The notes below the pieces were generated by a model, which worked only from the letters and a program-made list of their open reading frames with translations, did not search any database and had not been told where the DNA came from. From Methanobacteriota archaeon (GTDB taxonomy: Archaea; Altiarchaeota; Altiarchaeia; IMC4; QMZM01), in the NCBI GenBank assembly GCA_021731385.1, contig JAKFXM010000138.1:1-6816 (forward strand): DNA of 6,816 bases. Direction: 5' to 3'. Each line of letters begins with the position of its first letter. The stretch's first letter is position 1. Shown here piece after piece: positions 1 to 5,917 of this stretch. Made by a program: the position numbers and the translations under genes.

Positions 1-822
1 ACCAAGAACCTGAATCGTGCTTGCAGGCATCCTCGATAGCCTTTCAAGACTATTGGCAATAGAAACCAGTCGTGCGCCAAGCAATGGTCCTGCAAGATCA
101 GAGATATTTGGCGCAATTTCCCTCATGGATTTTTCTATATACCCCTCTATTCTATCTTTTGTAGAATACAGATTCAGAATCTGATTAGATAATTCTTTAA
201 CAGTTTCCACATCATAATCGGAAAATTTTACGCCAAATGTATCATCCTCTGCCCTCCTGATACCTTCTAAAAATTTTGTATCAATACTCTTGTAGTTAGA
301 ACTTACAAAACTGGCATAGACTTCATGTTTTTTGACAATATGGTCCAATTCGGGAAAATGCAAAGAATACCACTCCCTTAATCTTTCCATCAGCCTATTT
401 GATGTTTCCTCAAGATCATCAAGACAGCCAACAGCCTGTACCAGAATCTGATCCCTGTCAATCTCGCCCAATTTTTCCTTTGTGAGTTCAAAATTCGCTT
501 TTGACAGAAGTTCTGTAAATTCTTTCTTTGAAATTCCCAATTCAGAGGCAATTGTCAACGGATCAACTGATTTTTTGTCCTCAATAAATTCTATATCAAA
601 CCCCCTGCCCCAGAATCTCTTTGGGTTGTTCACATAAATGGATTTGTTCCCTGTCCCTATGAGATACCCTATCATCCGTTCCTCTTCATTACAAACAGAG
701 TTCTCTATCTGCCTTAGTTTGCCTGCGATCTCTTTCGGATTTTCTGGGAACGGTATCTTCCTGATTATTTTTCCATCCTTCAATGCAAATGTCCCAAGAA
801 TGTTAGTGCTTAATTTAATCAT
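1..822 (-). CDS. nop5: Nop5/Nop56-family C/D box RNP core protein, C-terminus cut off by window edge
   Basis: In archaea this protein is the scaffold of the box C/D ribonucleoprotein: it bridges L7Ae bound to the guide RNA and fibrillarin, which 2'-O-methylates rRNA and tRNA. I read 274 codons from the ATG at 822-820; family members are usually near 400 residues, so about the last third is missing. The N-terminal domain (about residues 1-110) is expected to contact fibrillarin. The coiled-coil region opens with LREWYSLHFPEL at 148-159, a strongly conserved family signature. The Nop RNA-binding domain begins near 240 with LAGPLLGARLVS (243-254) and continues with MPASTIQVLG (265-274). The start is chosen because the reading frame and family N-terminus fit and no ribosome-binding site argues otherwise. 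In many archaea the fibrillarin gene flpA follows; here that would lie beyond the left edge. Identification is by recognised motifs. Confidence 0.96.
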   Translation of the reverse strand, partial: MIKLSTNILGTFALKDGKIIRKIPFPENPKEIAGKLRQIENSVCNEEERMIGYLIGTGNKSIYVNNPKRFWGRGFDIEFIEDKKSVDPLTIASELGISKKEFTELLSKANFELTKEKLGEIDRDQILVQAVGCLDDLEETSNRLMERLREWYSLHFPELDHIVKKHEVYASFVSSNYKSIDTKFLEGIRRAEDDTFGVKFSDYDVETVKELSNQILNLYSTKDRIEGYIEKSMREIAPNISDLAGPLLGARLVSIANSLERLSRMPASTIQVLG

Positions 823-846
823 TATAGTTTAATTGAAATAAAAAAA
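823..846 (-). promoter_or_regulatory. Weak candidate promoter or leader of nop5
   Basis: Reading toward nop5, the last bases before its ATG are T-rich (AAATTTTTTTATTTC, then AATTAAACTATA). There is no Shine-Dalgarno sequence, so translation from a very short leader is likely. The T-run could act as a poor TATA box or simply as an oligo-T terminator ending RNA from the upstream gene. No canonical TTTATATA box is present. The palindrome array begins immediately upstream, so any further promoter elements would lie inside it. Confidence 0.25.
837..846. repeat. 10-bp direct repeat AATAAAAAAA bracketing the hairpin array (left copy; right copy 1120-1129)
   Basis: AATAAAAAAA occurs at 837-846 and again at 1120-1129, immediately outside the first and last palindromes of the array. 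This is what a target-site duplication would look like if the array arrived as one insertion. The motif is low-complexity, so chance is a real alternative in AT-rich spacer DNA. Confidence 0.5.
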
Positions 847-916
847 TTTCGCGAAGCAAAATGTTAACTCGTAATACGAAGTATTGCGACAAGAAATTTA
901 CGAAGTAAATTTGTTG
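846..916. repeat. Three tandem GAA-loop hairpins, left AT-rich part of the array
   Basis: Hairpin one (846-862) pairs ATTTCGC with GCAAAAT around GAA with one non-Watson-Crick position, which becomes G-U when read on the minus strand. Hairpin two (869-889) has a 9-bp stem with one wobble around GAA. Hairpin three (890-916) has a perfect AAATTTAC/GTAAATTT stem around GAA, extended outward by three pairs (CAA/TTG) past a single G-G mismatch. All three loops read CGAAG, a motif known to make unusually stable short DNA hairpins (the d(GCGAAGC) type). Confidence 0.8.
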
Positions 917-930
917 GTTATTATAATCCG

Positions 931-943
931 ACACCAAAGGTGT
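931..943. repeat. Short AAA-loop hairpin
   Basis: ACACC and GGTGT (5 bp) flank an AAA loop; two further C-G pairs (928-929 with 946-947) are possible across a small internal loop. It sits directly before the nested structure and competes with it for the bases at 944-947. Confidence 0.55.
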
Positions 944-1026
944 GTGGCTGAGAGGCGACACAACCGAGCCTCAAAGGCTCGGGTGTGTGTCAGAGGCGAA
1001 GCCTCTGCCACAAGCCTCTCAGACAC
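944..1026. repeat. Nested multi-arm palindrome: a long outer stem enclosing two hairpins
   Basis: Bases 944-956 (GTGGCTGAGAGGC) pair with 1014-1026 (GCCTCTCAGACAC) at 12 of 13 positions. Inside lie two complete hairpins. The first is CCGAGCCT/AGGCTCGG around CAA (964-982), extended by ACACA/TGTGT at 958-962 and 984-988 past one A-G mismatch. The second is CAGAGGC/GCCTCTG around GAA (991-1007), extended past one mismatch to 986-1012. The two inner arms share bases 986-988, so they cannot both be fully extended at once. The fold could form as RNA or as extruded single-stranded DNA. Confidence 0.75.
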
Positions 1027-1055
1027 GTGTCAGAGCGACTTTGTCGCTCTGCCAC
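1027..1055. repeat. TTT-loop hairpin sharing its base with the preceding GAA-loop hairpin
   Basis: CAGAGCGAC and GTCGCTCTG (9 bp) enclose TTT; past a T-C mismatch, GTG and CAC add three pairs. The basal part (GTGT, CAGAG, then CTCTG, CCAC) is identical to that of the hairpin at 987-1011, including the T-C mismatch, while the tip differs on both arms. The two look like duplicates whose tips diverged with pairing preserved. Confidence 0.8.
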
Positions 1056-1063
1056 ATCGGAGC

Positions 1064-1115
1064 TATGAATTTGCTTTGCAAATTCATATAAAGTATATCG
1101 AAGATATACTTTATA
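1064..1115. repeat. Two perfect AT-rich hairpins abutting each other, right end of the array
   Basis: The first (1064-1088) has a perfect 11-bp stem TATGAATTTGC/GCAAATTCATA with a TTT loop. The second (1087-1115) has a perfect 13-bp stem TATAAAGTATATC/GATATACTTTATA with a GAA loop, the longest uninterrupted stem of the array. They overlap by two bases. The first closely matches a hairpin at the start of the 674-residue gene (5315-5341). Confidence 0.88.
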
Positions 1116-1119
1116 ATTC

Positions 1120-1129
1120 AATAAAAAAA
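1120..1129 (-). terminator. Oligo-T terminator after the 714-residue gene, and right copy of the flanking direct repeat
   Basis: On the minus strand a run of seven T lies about 43 bases past the TGA stop at 1174-1172, preceded by a further T-rich stretch (CCTTTCTTATC). Archaeal RNA polymerase terminates at such oligo-T tracts without needing a hairpin. The same ten bases occur at 837-846. Confidence 0.5.
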
Positions 1130-1171
1130 GATAAGAAAGGATTCAATGGATAAATGCAATATATGTCATTA

Positions 1172-3316
1172 TCAAACATTGTGCAGACTTGTTTTCCTGG
1201 GCATATCCTTGAAAACGCCTTCGCCCTTTCCCTTCTTTTTTCTGCCAACGGAGATCAAGGCTATTATCAGAAGTATCAAAATTGCTATTATCCCAATAAC
1301 CGCCGGATAATTAAGCCCTCCCAATTTTCCAACCTTCTGCACTATCGTCTTTCTCTCATAATTTTGCTCTTCGACAGTTACTATCAAATTTCCAGTTACA
1401 TTTAAACCAGTTAAATCAAGTTTTGCAGAACCTTCATTATCCGTAAATATCTTCATTGTTTCCTGACCTGTCTTTACAGACAAGGCAATATTTGAAACCG
1501 GATTCCCTTTGCTCTGAGCCTGAACTACTAAATTATTTCCGCTTATTCTTGAATCCAGTATAATAGGCCTTAGACGGACATTAAGTTTTTCTGTTACGGT
1601 GGTATAGCCCGCCTTGCTTGCGGAGATTTCATAATTCCCTGCGATTGTTGGCGTATATGTCTCTCCTATAACCTCCTTTGTTCCGTCTGGTTTAATGGCT
1701 GTTATCTCTGCAGTGATCTTATTACCCAGATTATCAACGACGGAAATTCCTACACTCCCGTCAAGATCCATTTCAGCAGCACTTAATGAAAGCGACATTA
1801 TGCCTTTTGTTGTCATGACCCGGGTTAAATCTGCATATCCCTCTTTTTTTACAACAATTACATAATCCTTTGGTTCTTGCACCCTGAAGGTGAATTTGCC
1901 TCCAGAGTCGGTAATTCCAGTAATTGTAGTGCCCCCTATGGAGATACCTGCCCCACCTACGGGATTGTCCGCCTGATTTTTGACGGTTATTGTAATATCT
2001 GTATTTATTCTTAGGTCCTCCGGAAGGATTATATTGAACGAATTATGCACATTAAATTCGTCTTCAGTTGGATTATAAGATTGTTCTTCTGCCTTAATCT
2101 TGTATGCCCCAGCCGAATAGGGGGAATAGATTATCCTGCCATCGGATTGCGTGGTAAATGATTCAAAACTTCCATCAGGTTTTGTTATAGTAATCTTTGC
2201 ACCAGTGATTGCGGATCCATTGGAACCTATCGCAGATATAACTATGCTTTTACCGGTTTCCTGATCCCTCGGGACTATTGAAAGCCCGATCGCATTCCTG
2301 GCAGCAACAACAATAGGTTTAATTTCACTGTTGATATAACCTTCTTTAGATGCAATTACGTTGTAAGTCCCTGCACTTCCAGGTGTTATTGTTGCATAGC
2401 CAAATGAATCTGTTGTGCCTAATGAACGATAATTGTTTGGCCCGGTAACGGTTAATGTAACACCACTTACACCCTTTTCTGCACCATAGGTTATCCTTAC
2501 TTTTATCTGTTGTCCTGCCTTTGGGCTTATTGGAGAAGGCTCACCTATCTTAAGACTGCGCCTTGCATCGAATGTTGTTGTGTATTTGCAGTAGTTCATA
2601 CCTTTACCCCAAACATCTAATTGATAAATTCTGTAGGGATCATCGTCGAATTGACTCCTCTGGGATAGAGTCACATCAACTCTGCCATCATCATCTGTTT
2701 TGTCATCCCACGACTCATCATTCCTATCCCATGTATCATCATCACCAAGATTTGTAAATCTGACGGTTATATCCTCAAGTTCGTCATCATCATCGTCCTT
2801 TACAGTTACCTTGATTTTATCGTCTGCTGTCGGATTTTCGGGGGAAATGCTAACCCTAAGCCTGTCCCCTGTAATGTCCAAGTCTGCACGATCGGTTTCT
2901 TTACTAACCCCGCCGGAAACCTTTACTTCTACTCTATGGTTGCTTTTACAGTAATAATTCATCAGATTGTTATCCCATTCATCCTTGTAAGAAAAATCAT
3001 CCGAACTGACGGTTATTGTGTAGTCACTGTCCGCCACAACATCAACCTTCTCATCCTCATCATATACCTTCACGCCATTGACACTTATCTCAAGATTTAC
3101 ACTAACCCCTCTTTCATTCTTGCCCGGGCTTTTTAGTTTTGTGTGAACATAGAAGGTATCACCGGGATCAATTTCCAAACTGTTATCCCCCATATCACCC
3201 ACGCTTGTAGAAAGTGTTACATCTATGCCCGTTATATCAACCGTTGCAGAAACAGTATTCAGTGTCATCCCAAAGAGTAGAACGACAAAAACCGCTACGT
3301 AAATTTTTGGGTTCAT
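1172..3316 (-). CDS. Secreted, membrane-anchored surface protein with Asp-rich Ig-like domains and beta-sandwich repeats
   Basis: A 714-residue envelope protein of unknown specific role. Residues 1-24 form a Sec signal peptide (likely cut after VSA). Residues 25-148 and 150-258 look like two Ig-like domains, each with a single cysteine in a similar strand (MNYYCK at 119-124, GMNYCK at 239-244). The second is very acidic, with KDDDDDELED at 173-182 and further Asp clusters to about 212, suggesting divalent-cation binding (inference). From about 258 to 660 come repeated modules of the carboxypeptidase-regulatory or Big-1-like type, marked by TDxxG signatures (302-306, 469-473, 625-629) and Y-x-I-x-A-x-K-x-G-Y endings (318-327, 562-571). 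A membrane helix covers 670-690, leaving a 24-residue Lys-rich tail presumably in the cytoplasm. There are few sequons (N366, N639). It is paralogous to the upstream neighbour, 57 bases away. Adhesin, cell-wall or S-layer-associated roles are all possible. Confidence 0.9.
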   Translation of the reverse strand: MNPKIYVAVFVVLLFGMTLNTVSATVDITGIDVTLSTSVGDMGDNSLEIDPGDTFYVHTKLKSPGKNERGVSVNLEISVNGVKVYDEDEKVDVVADSDYTITVSSDDFSYKDEWDNNLMNYYCKSNHRVEVKVSGGVSKETDRADLDITGDRLRVSISPENPTADDKIKVTVKDDDDDELEDITVRFTNLGDDDTWDRNDESWDDKTDDDGRVDVTLSQRSQFDDDPYRIYQLDVWGKGMNYCKYTTTFDARRSLKIGEPSPISPKAGQQIKVRITYGAEKGVSGVTLTVTGPNNYRSLGTTDSFGYATITPGSAGTYNVIASKEGYINSEIKPIVVAARNAIGLSIVPRDQETGKSIVISAIGSNGSAITGAKITITKPDGSFESFTTQSDGRIIYSPYSAGAYKIKAEEQSYNPTEDEFNVHNSFNIILPEDLRINTDITITVKNQADNPVGGAGISIGGTTITGITDSGGKFTFRVQEPKDYVIVVKKEGYADLTRVMTTKGIMSLSLSAAEMDLDGSVGISVVDNLGNKITAEITAIKPDGTKEVIGETYTPTIAGNYEISASKAGYTTVTEKLNVRLRPIILDSRISGNNLVVQAQSKGNPVSNIALSVKTGQETMKIFTDNEGSAKLDLTGLNVTGNLIVTVEEQNYERKTIVQKVGKLGGLNYPAVIGIIAILILLIIALISVGRKKKGKGEGVFKDMPRKTSLHNV
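1594..1711 (-). repeat. 118-bp near-identical tract shared with the 674-residue gene (copy 1)
   Basis: This tract matches 3790-3907 with two differences in 118 bases (1600/3796 and 1640/3836). It encodes residues 536-574 of the 714-residue protein, one whole beta-sandwich module ending in KAGYTTV. One difference is synonymous (GCA/GCG, Ala) and the other changes Thr to Ala. Similarity falls away abruptly on both sides. Confidence 0.95.
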
Positions 3317-3373
3317 TTTGGCTAAATTTCAAATTCGTTATGAATTATAATCATACATATAAATAGCCATAAA
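3317..3373 (-). promoter_or_regulatory. Intergenic spacer with candidate TATA box for the 714-residue gene
   Basis: On the minus strand, CTATTTATATG (3366-3356) resembles an archaeal TATA box. About 25 bases downstream would place transcription start near 3334, giving a leader of roughly 18 bases before the ATG at 3316-3314. There is no Shine-Dalgarno sequence. No T-run terminator follows the upstream gene in these 57 bases, so read-through from it is also possible. Position and spacing only; not proven. Confidence 0.45.
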
Positions 3374-5398
3374 TCAAATTCTTGAGAGTGCCGGCTTATC
3401 AGACTTTTTACCCCCTCCCTTATCTTTTTTGCCCTGAGTTTTTCTGTATATAAAAACCGCAATTGCCCCGATTATTATTACAATTGGCAAAACCCAGAGC
3501 AGATTATTTTTCTCCTTGGTAATGTATTGTGTTATTATTCTACTCTCATAATCTCTGTTTGCATTTGCAGGATTCAGGTTTATTGTAATTATGCCATCCT
3601 CCCGGATCTTCCATGACGCCATCCCCTTTTCATCTGTAATGAGTTTGTCATTTGCACCTGAGGAAGTATCAATTGAAATTTCAATATCCCCGACGGGATT
3701 TTCACGGTTGCTGACCTTAAGGGATAATCTCTCACCTTCTACATTAAAGGTGAGATTCAGGGGGTGGGGATTTACTTTTAGAGTCGTATTTACGGCGGTA
3801 TAGCCCGCCTTGCTTGCGGAGATTTCATAATTCCCCGCGATTGTTGGCGTATATGTCTCTCCTATAACCTCCTTTGTTCCGTCTGGTTTAATGGCTGTTA
3901 TCTCTGCGGGGATTTTATCCGGTTTATTGTCAAAAACAGAAATTTCAGTATTCTCTCCAAGTTCTATCCGAGGGCGGGATAATTTTATTGACAGAGTGCC
4001 CGGCACCTCTATTGTTTTCTTGTTAGAATTATATTCGGGTTTTTCTGCAAAGATTTCATATTTTCCTGCAGAAAGTTTGAATTTTGCTATCCCTTCCTTA
4101 TCTGTCAGGACCGAATTTTCATTTATGGATACGCTCACATCACCCAATACTGTCCCTTCAGAGTCCCTGATAATAACAGAGAATTCTTCGTCATCCTTCA
4201 GGGATTCAGGATGAACAGATATTGATAATTGTCTTGAAACTAAAAATTTCGTTACATTTTTTGAATAACCCTTCTTTTGGACCGTAATCTCGTATTTTCC
4301 TACGGATAGGGGGGTGTAAGCCAATTTTCCGTATGAAGATGTTATCCTCTGTGGCTCTGCTACTCCACCTGGTGGCAATATATCTATTGTTGCACCTTCA
4401 ACCGGGCTTCCGTTATACATTACGGTAATGGTAAGAGGCTTGCCAAGGGTTGCTGTCTCTGGCGTTAAATCAACATTAAGTATCGGCTTCCCGGAAACAC
4501 GCAAAGAGATATTTTTCCCCCAATAATCACTGCTTACATCACCAATTAAAATGGTGTATTCCCCAGCCCCGTTTATGGTGAAATTCAGACCACCCCCAAG
4601 ACCTGTACTGCCCCTTAGATAAACATTTCCTGACGAATCCAGAACCTTTACGCCGACACCGCGGGGGACGACCATCGTTATTAAATCACCCTCTAAAGGA
4701 TTTGACGGAACCGGGCCTATAACAGTCATTATCTTTTTTGCATAGAAACTAACATAGCCACAATAAAGGGGGTCATCAAGCATAGCCCTATATTCCCCCG
4801 TTTCCTTTGGCTTTAATTTAACCTCCCCTAGAGAATCTGTCCTGTATTCTTCTTTAGTACCTTCACGATCCCGCGTATTATAAATCGTAATCTCCGTGTA
4901 AGATACCGGCTCGCCGGTTCTATTGTCAACCAGTTTGAATGTAATATCCTGGCCTACAATTGGCTTTTCCGGGGTCACCGTCAGATGAGGGATATTGCCT
5001 ATTTGGACATCAATTGATTTTTTGTCAGGAATTTCATCGTTTTTCTTCAATTCCGCGGTTAATGTATGAACCCCGCATTCAAGAGGGTTATCCCTCAGAT
5101 CCCATACACCTGATGAAATTTCCCCCCTTTCACACCCCAGAAGCTTCGAACTGAAGGATTTGTTGTCAAGAAGGAAATTTATACCAATACCGCAGGTTTC
5201 TCCATCAAAGTAAGCGGTTGCATAAAATTTGTCCTTTAAATCAATGTCGTGGGGATTTACAACAAGGCTTGTTATTTCTATGGCACAGGCACCTGATACC
5301 AGCAGCAAAAATAATATGATTTTGCCCATAGCAAAATCATAGCTACGAATCTTCATAGAAGATTCGTATAAAACCGGAAGTATTCCTTTGAATTTCAT
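3374..5398 (-). CDS. Secreted, membrane-anchored surface protein with beta-sandwich repeats, paralogue of the 714-residue protein
   Basis: The longest frame gives 674 residues from the ATG at 5398. The signal peptide (hydrophobic core KIILFLLLVSGACA, 26-39, likely cut after ACA) argues for a start at Met24 (5329) or Met15 (5356) instead; I keep the longest frame as the outer limit. The mature N-terminus has Cys-containing Ig-like domains (C69, C89, C108; C213 in LYCGY). Modules to about 625 carry the signatures TDSLG (187-191), TDKEG (432-436) and TDEKG (588-592), plus GKYEI and KAGY-type endings. A membrane helix covers about 633-650, followed by a 24-residue Lys/Gly-rich tail closely parallel to that of the downstream paralogue. 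Sequons are numerous (N79, N159, N272, N296, N381, N537, N548), suggesting N-glycosylation. Role unknown; probably a cell-envelope or adhesion protein. The 5' end is unusual because two palindromes cover the candidate starts. Confidence 0.88.
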   Translation of the reverse strand: MKFKGILPVLYESSMKIRSYDFAMGKIILFLLLVSGACAIEITSLVVNPHDIDLKDKFYATAYFDGETCGIGINFLLDNKSFSSKLLGCERGEISSGVWDLRDNPLECGVHTLTAELKKNDEIPDKKSIDVQIGNIPHLTVTPEKPIVGQDITFKLVDNRTGEPVSYTEITIYNTRDREGTKEEYRTDSLGEVKLKPKETGEYRAMLDDPLYCGYVSFYAKKIMTVIGPVPSNPLEGDLITMVVPRGVGVKVLDSSGNVYLRGSTGLGGGLNFTINGAGEYTILIGDVSSDYWGKNISLRVSGKPILNVDLTPETATLGKPLTITVMYNGSPVEGATIDILPPGGVAEPQRITSSYGKLAYTPLSVGKYEITVQKKGYSKNVTKFLVSRQLSISVHPESLKDDEEFSVIIRDSEGTVLGDVSVSINENSVLTDKEGIAKFKLSAGKYEIFAEKPEYNSNKKTIEVPGTLSIKLSRPRIELGENTEISVFDNKPDKIPAEITAIKPDGTKEVIGETYTPTIAGNYEISASKAGYTAVNTTLKVNPHPLNLTFNVEGERLSLKVSNRENPVGDIEISIDTSSGANDKLITDEKGMASWKIREDGIITINLNPANANRDYESRIITQYITKEKNNLLWVLPIVIIIGAIAVFIYRKTQGKKDKGGGKKSDKPALSRI
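3790..3907 (-). repeat. 118-bp near-identical tract shared with the 714-residue gene (copy 2)
   Basis: Partner of 1594-1711 at a constant offset of 2196 bases, with two mismatches and no gaps. It encodes residues 498-536 of the 674-residue frame, ending in KAGYTAV. The flanking modules of the two proteins are only loosely similar. Confidence 0.95.
5315..5368. repeat. Two adjacent hairpins covering candidate start codons of the 674-residue gene
   Basis: Hairpin A (5315-5341) pairs TATGATTTTGC with GCAAAATCATA (11 bp) around a five-base loop CCATA. Read on the minus strand that loop is TATGG and contains the Met24 ATG (5329-5327). Two bases further, hairpin B (5344-5368) pairs TACGAATCTTC with GAAGATTCGTA (11 bp) around the loop ATA, read TAT on the minus strand, so the Met15 ATG (5356-5354) begins in the loop. 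Hairpin A matches the array hairpin at 1064-1088 apart from one swapped base pair and the loop, and shares the AGC flank. Confidence 0.88.
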
Positions 5399-5452
5399 AA
5401 TAAATAAAGTATTATCATCATTGGTTAAAAATAGGGTATGAAGATTACATAA

Positions 5453-5917
5453 TCACAGAAATCTAACCATCTGAATAACATCCTCGCCCTTTTTTGTGTA
5501 ATTCTGGAAATAGCCCTCCTCCTCAAAGCCCAAATTTTCAAAGAAATTCAATCCCGGATTGTTCATGGACTTTACCCTCACAATAACCCTATGAATGCCC
5601 TGCTGCTTTAAAAAATTAAGGACATGCTTCATAAGGATTGTACCCACCCCATTGTTTTTATGCCGATTATCAACAGCAATCGGGCCGATTTCGGCCCTGC
5701 CGATACTGCCGTAGAATAGCGTGCCTACAAATCCTATAAGTTTCCTGTCGATGGTTGCAATGAAAAATTTGAAGTCATCCCTCTGTGAAATGTTAAGTAT
5801 AAATTCTTCAGAGACTTCAAACTCTTCAAAGTAATCTAAAAAATTCCTGTGCAGACGCAATATTTCCGTTACATCATCCGGAAGGAATTCCCGTATCTGT
5901 AGGTTTGATGGATTCAT
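5453..5917 (-). CDS. GNAT-family N-acetyltransferase
   Basis: A 154-residue protein, the usual size of a single-domain GCN5-related acetyltransferase, transferring an acetyl group from acetyl-CoA to an amine of unknown identity in the cytoplasm. The acetyl-CoA pyrophosphate loop (motif A) is visible at about 77-99: strand IGPIAV, then RHKNNGVG (85-92) matching the R/Q-x-x-G-x-G/A pattern, then the helix TILMKHVLNFL. Motif B follows with NFFENLGF (124-131) and a downstream Tyr (136 or 140) that often acts as general acid. The N-terminal strand IREFLPDDVTEI (8-19) is also typical. The start at 5917 places this strand correctly. The stop lies 54 bases before the longest frame of the surface protein downstream. 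RimI-like protein acetylation is one option, but the substrate cannot be read from sequence. Confidence 0.9.
   Translation of the reverse strand: MNPSNLQIREFLPDDVTEILRLHRNFLDYFEEFEVSEEFILNISQRDDFKFFIATIDRKLIGFVGTLFYGSIGRAEIGPIAVDNRHKNNGVGTILMKHVLNFLKQQGIHRVIVRVKSMNNPGLNFFENLGFEEEGYFQNYTKKGEDVIQMVRFL

Larger units (their letters stand above)
846..1115. repeat. Array of nine triloop palindromes filling the spacer between nop5 and the 714-residue gene
   Basis: The 349-base spacer 823-1171 has no credible gene; open frames across it are produced by the palindromes. Nine hairpins are packed almost without gaps: 846-862, 869-889, 890-916, 931-943, 958-988, 986-1012, 1027-1055, 1064-1088 and 1087-1115. 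All nine have three-base loops (GAA five times, TTT twice, AAA and CAA once), nearly always closed by C-G. Stems run from 5 to 13 bp, and several carry exactly one mismatch 3-5 bp from the base. The outer hairpins are AT-rich while the core (about 928-1062) is GC-rich. Both flanking genes are on the minus strand, so the array would be the 3' region of one transcript or the leader of nop5. It could be a mobile or expanding palindromic element, a protein-binding boundary, or a structured RNA. Confidence 0.85.

Noticed and set aside
846..1115. The spacer as a CRISPR array
   Set aside because: Units are inverted repeats with changing sequence, with no constant direct repeat or regular spacers, and no cas genes are visible.
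846..1115. A transposon or IS remnant
   Set aside because: No transposase fragment in any frame and no single pair of terminal inverted repeats spanning the region; the many small palindromes do not fit standard IS ends.
884..1153. An 89-codon plus-strand open frame across the spacer
   Set aside because: It is built almost entirely from the palindrome arms and has no recognisable protein pattern; base pairing explains the sequence better.
2563..2954. Plus-strand open frames opposite the Asp-rich part of the 714-residue gene
   Set aside because: Low-complexity Ser/His-rich translations are the complement of Asp codons; they are shadows of the minus-strand gene.
3331..3346. AATTC/GAATT inverted repeat in the spacer before the 714-residue gene
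   Set aside because: Only five AT-rich pairs with a five-base loop; too short to separate from chance.
5413..5419. ATGATGA on the minus strand, resembling a C box of a C/D guide RNA close to nop5
   Set aside because: No CTGA D box at a suitable distance and no terminal stem; a chance match in an AT-rich spacer.
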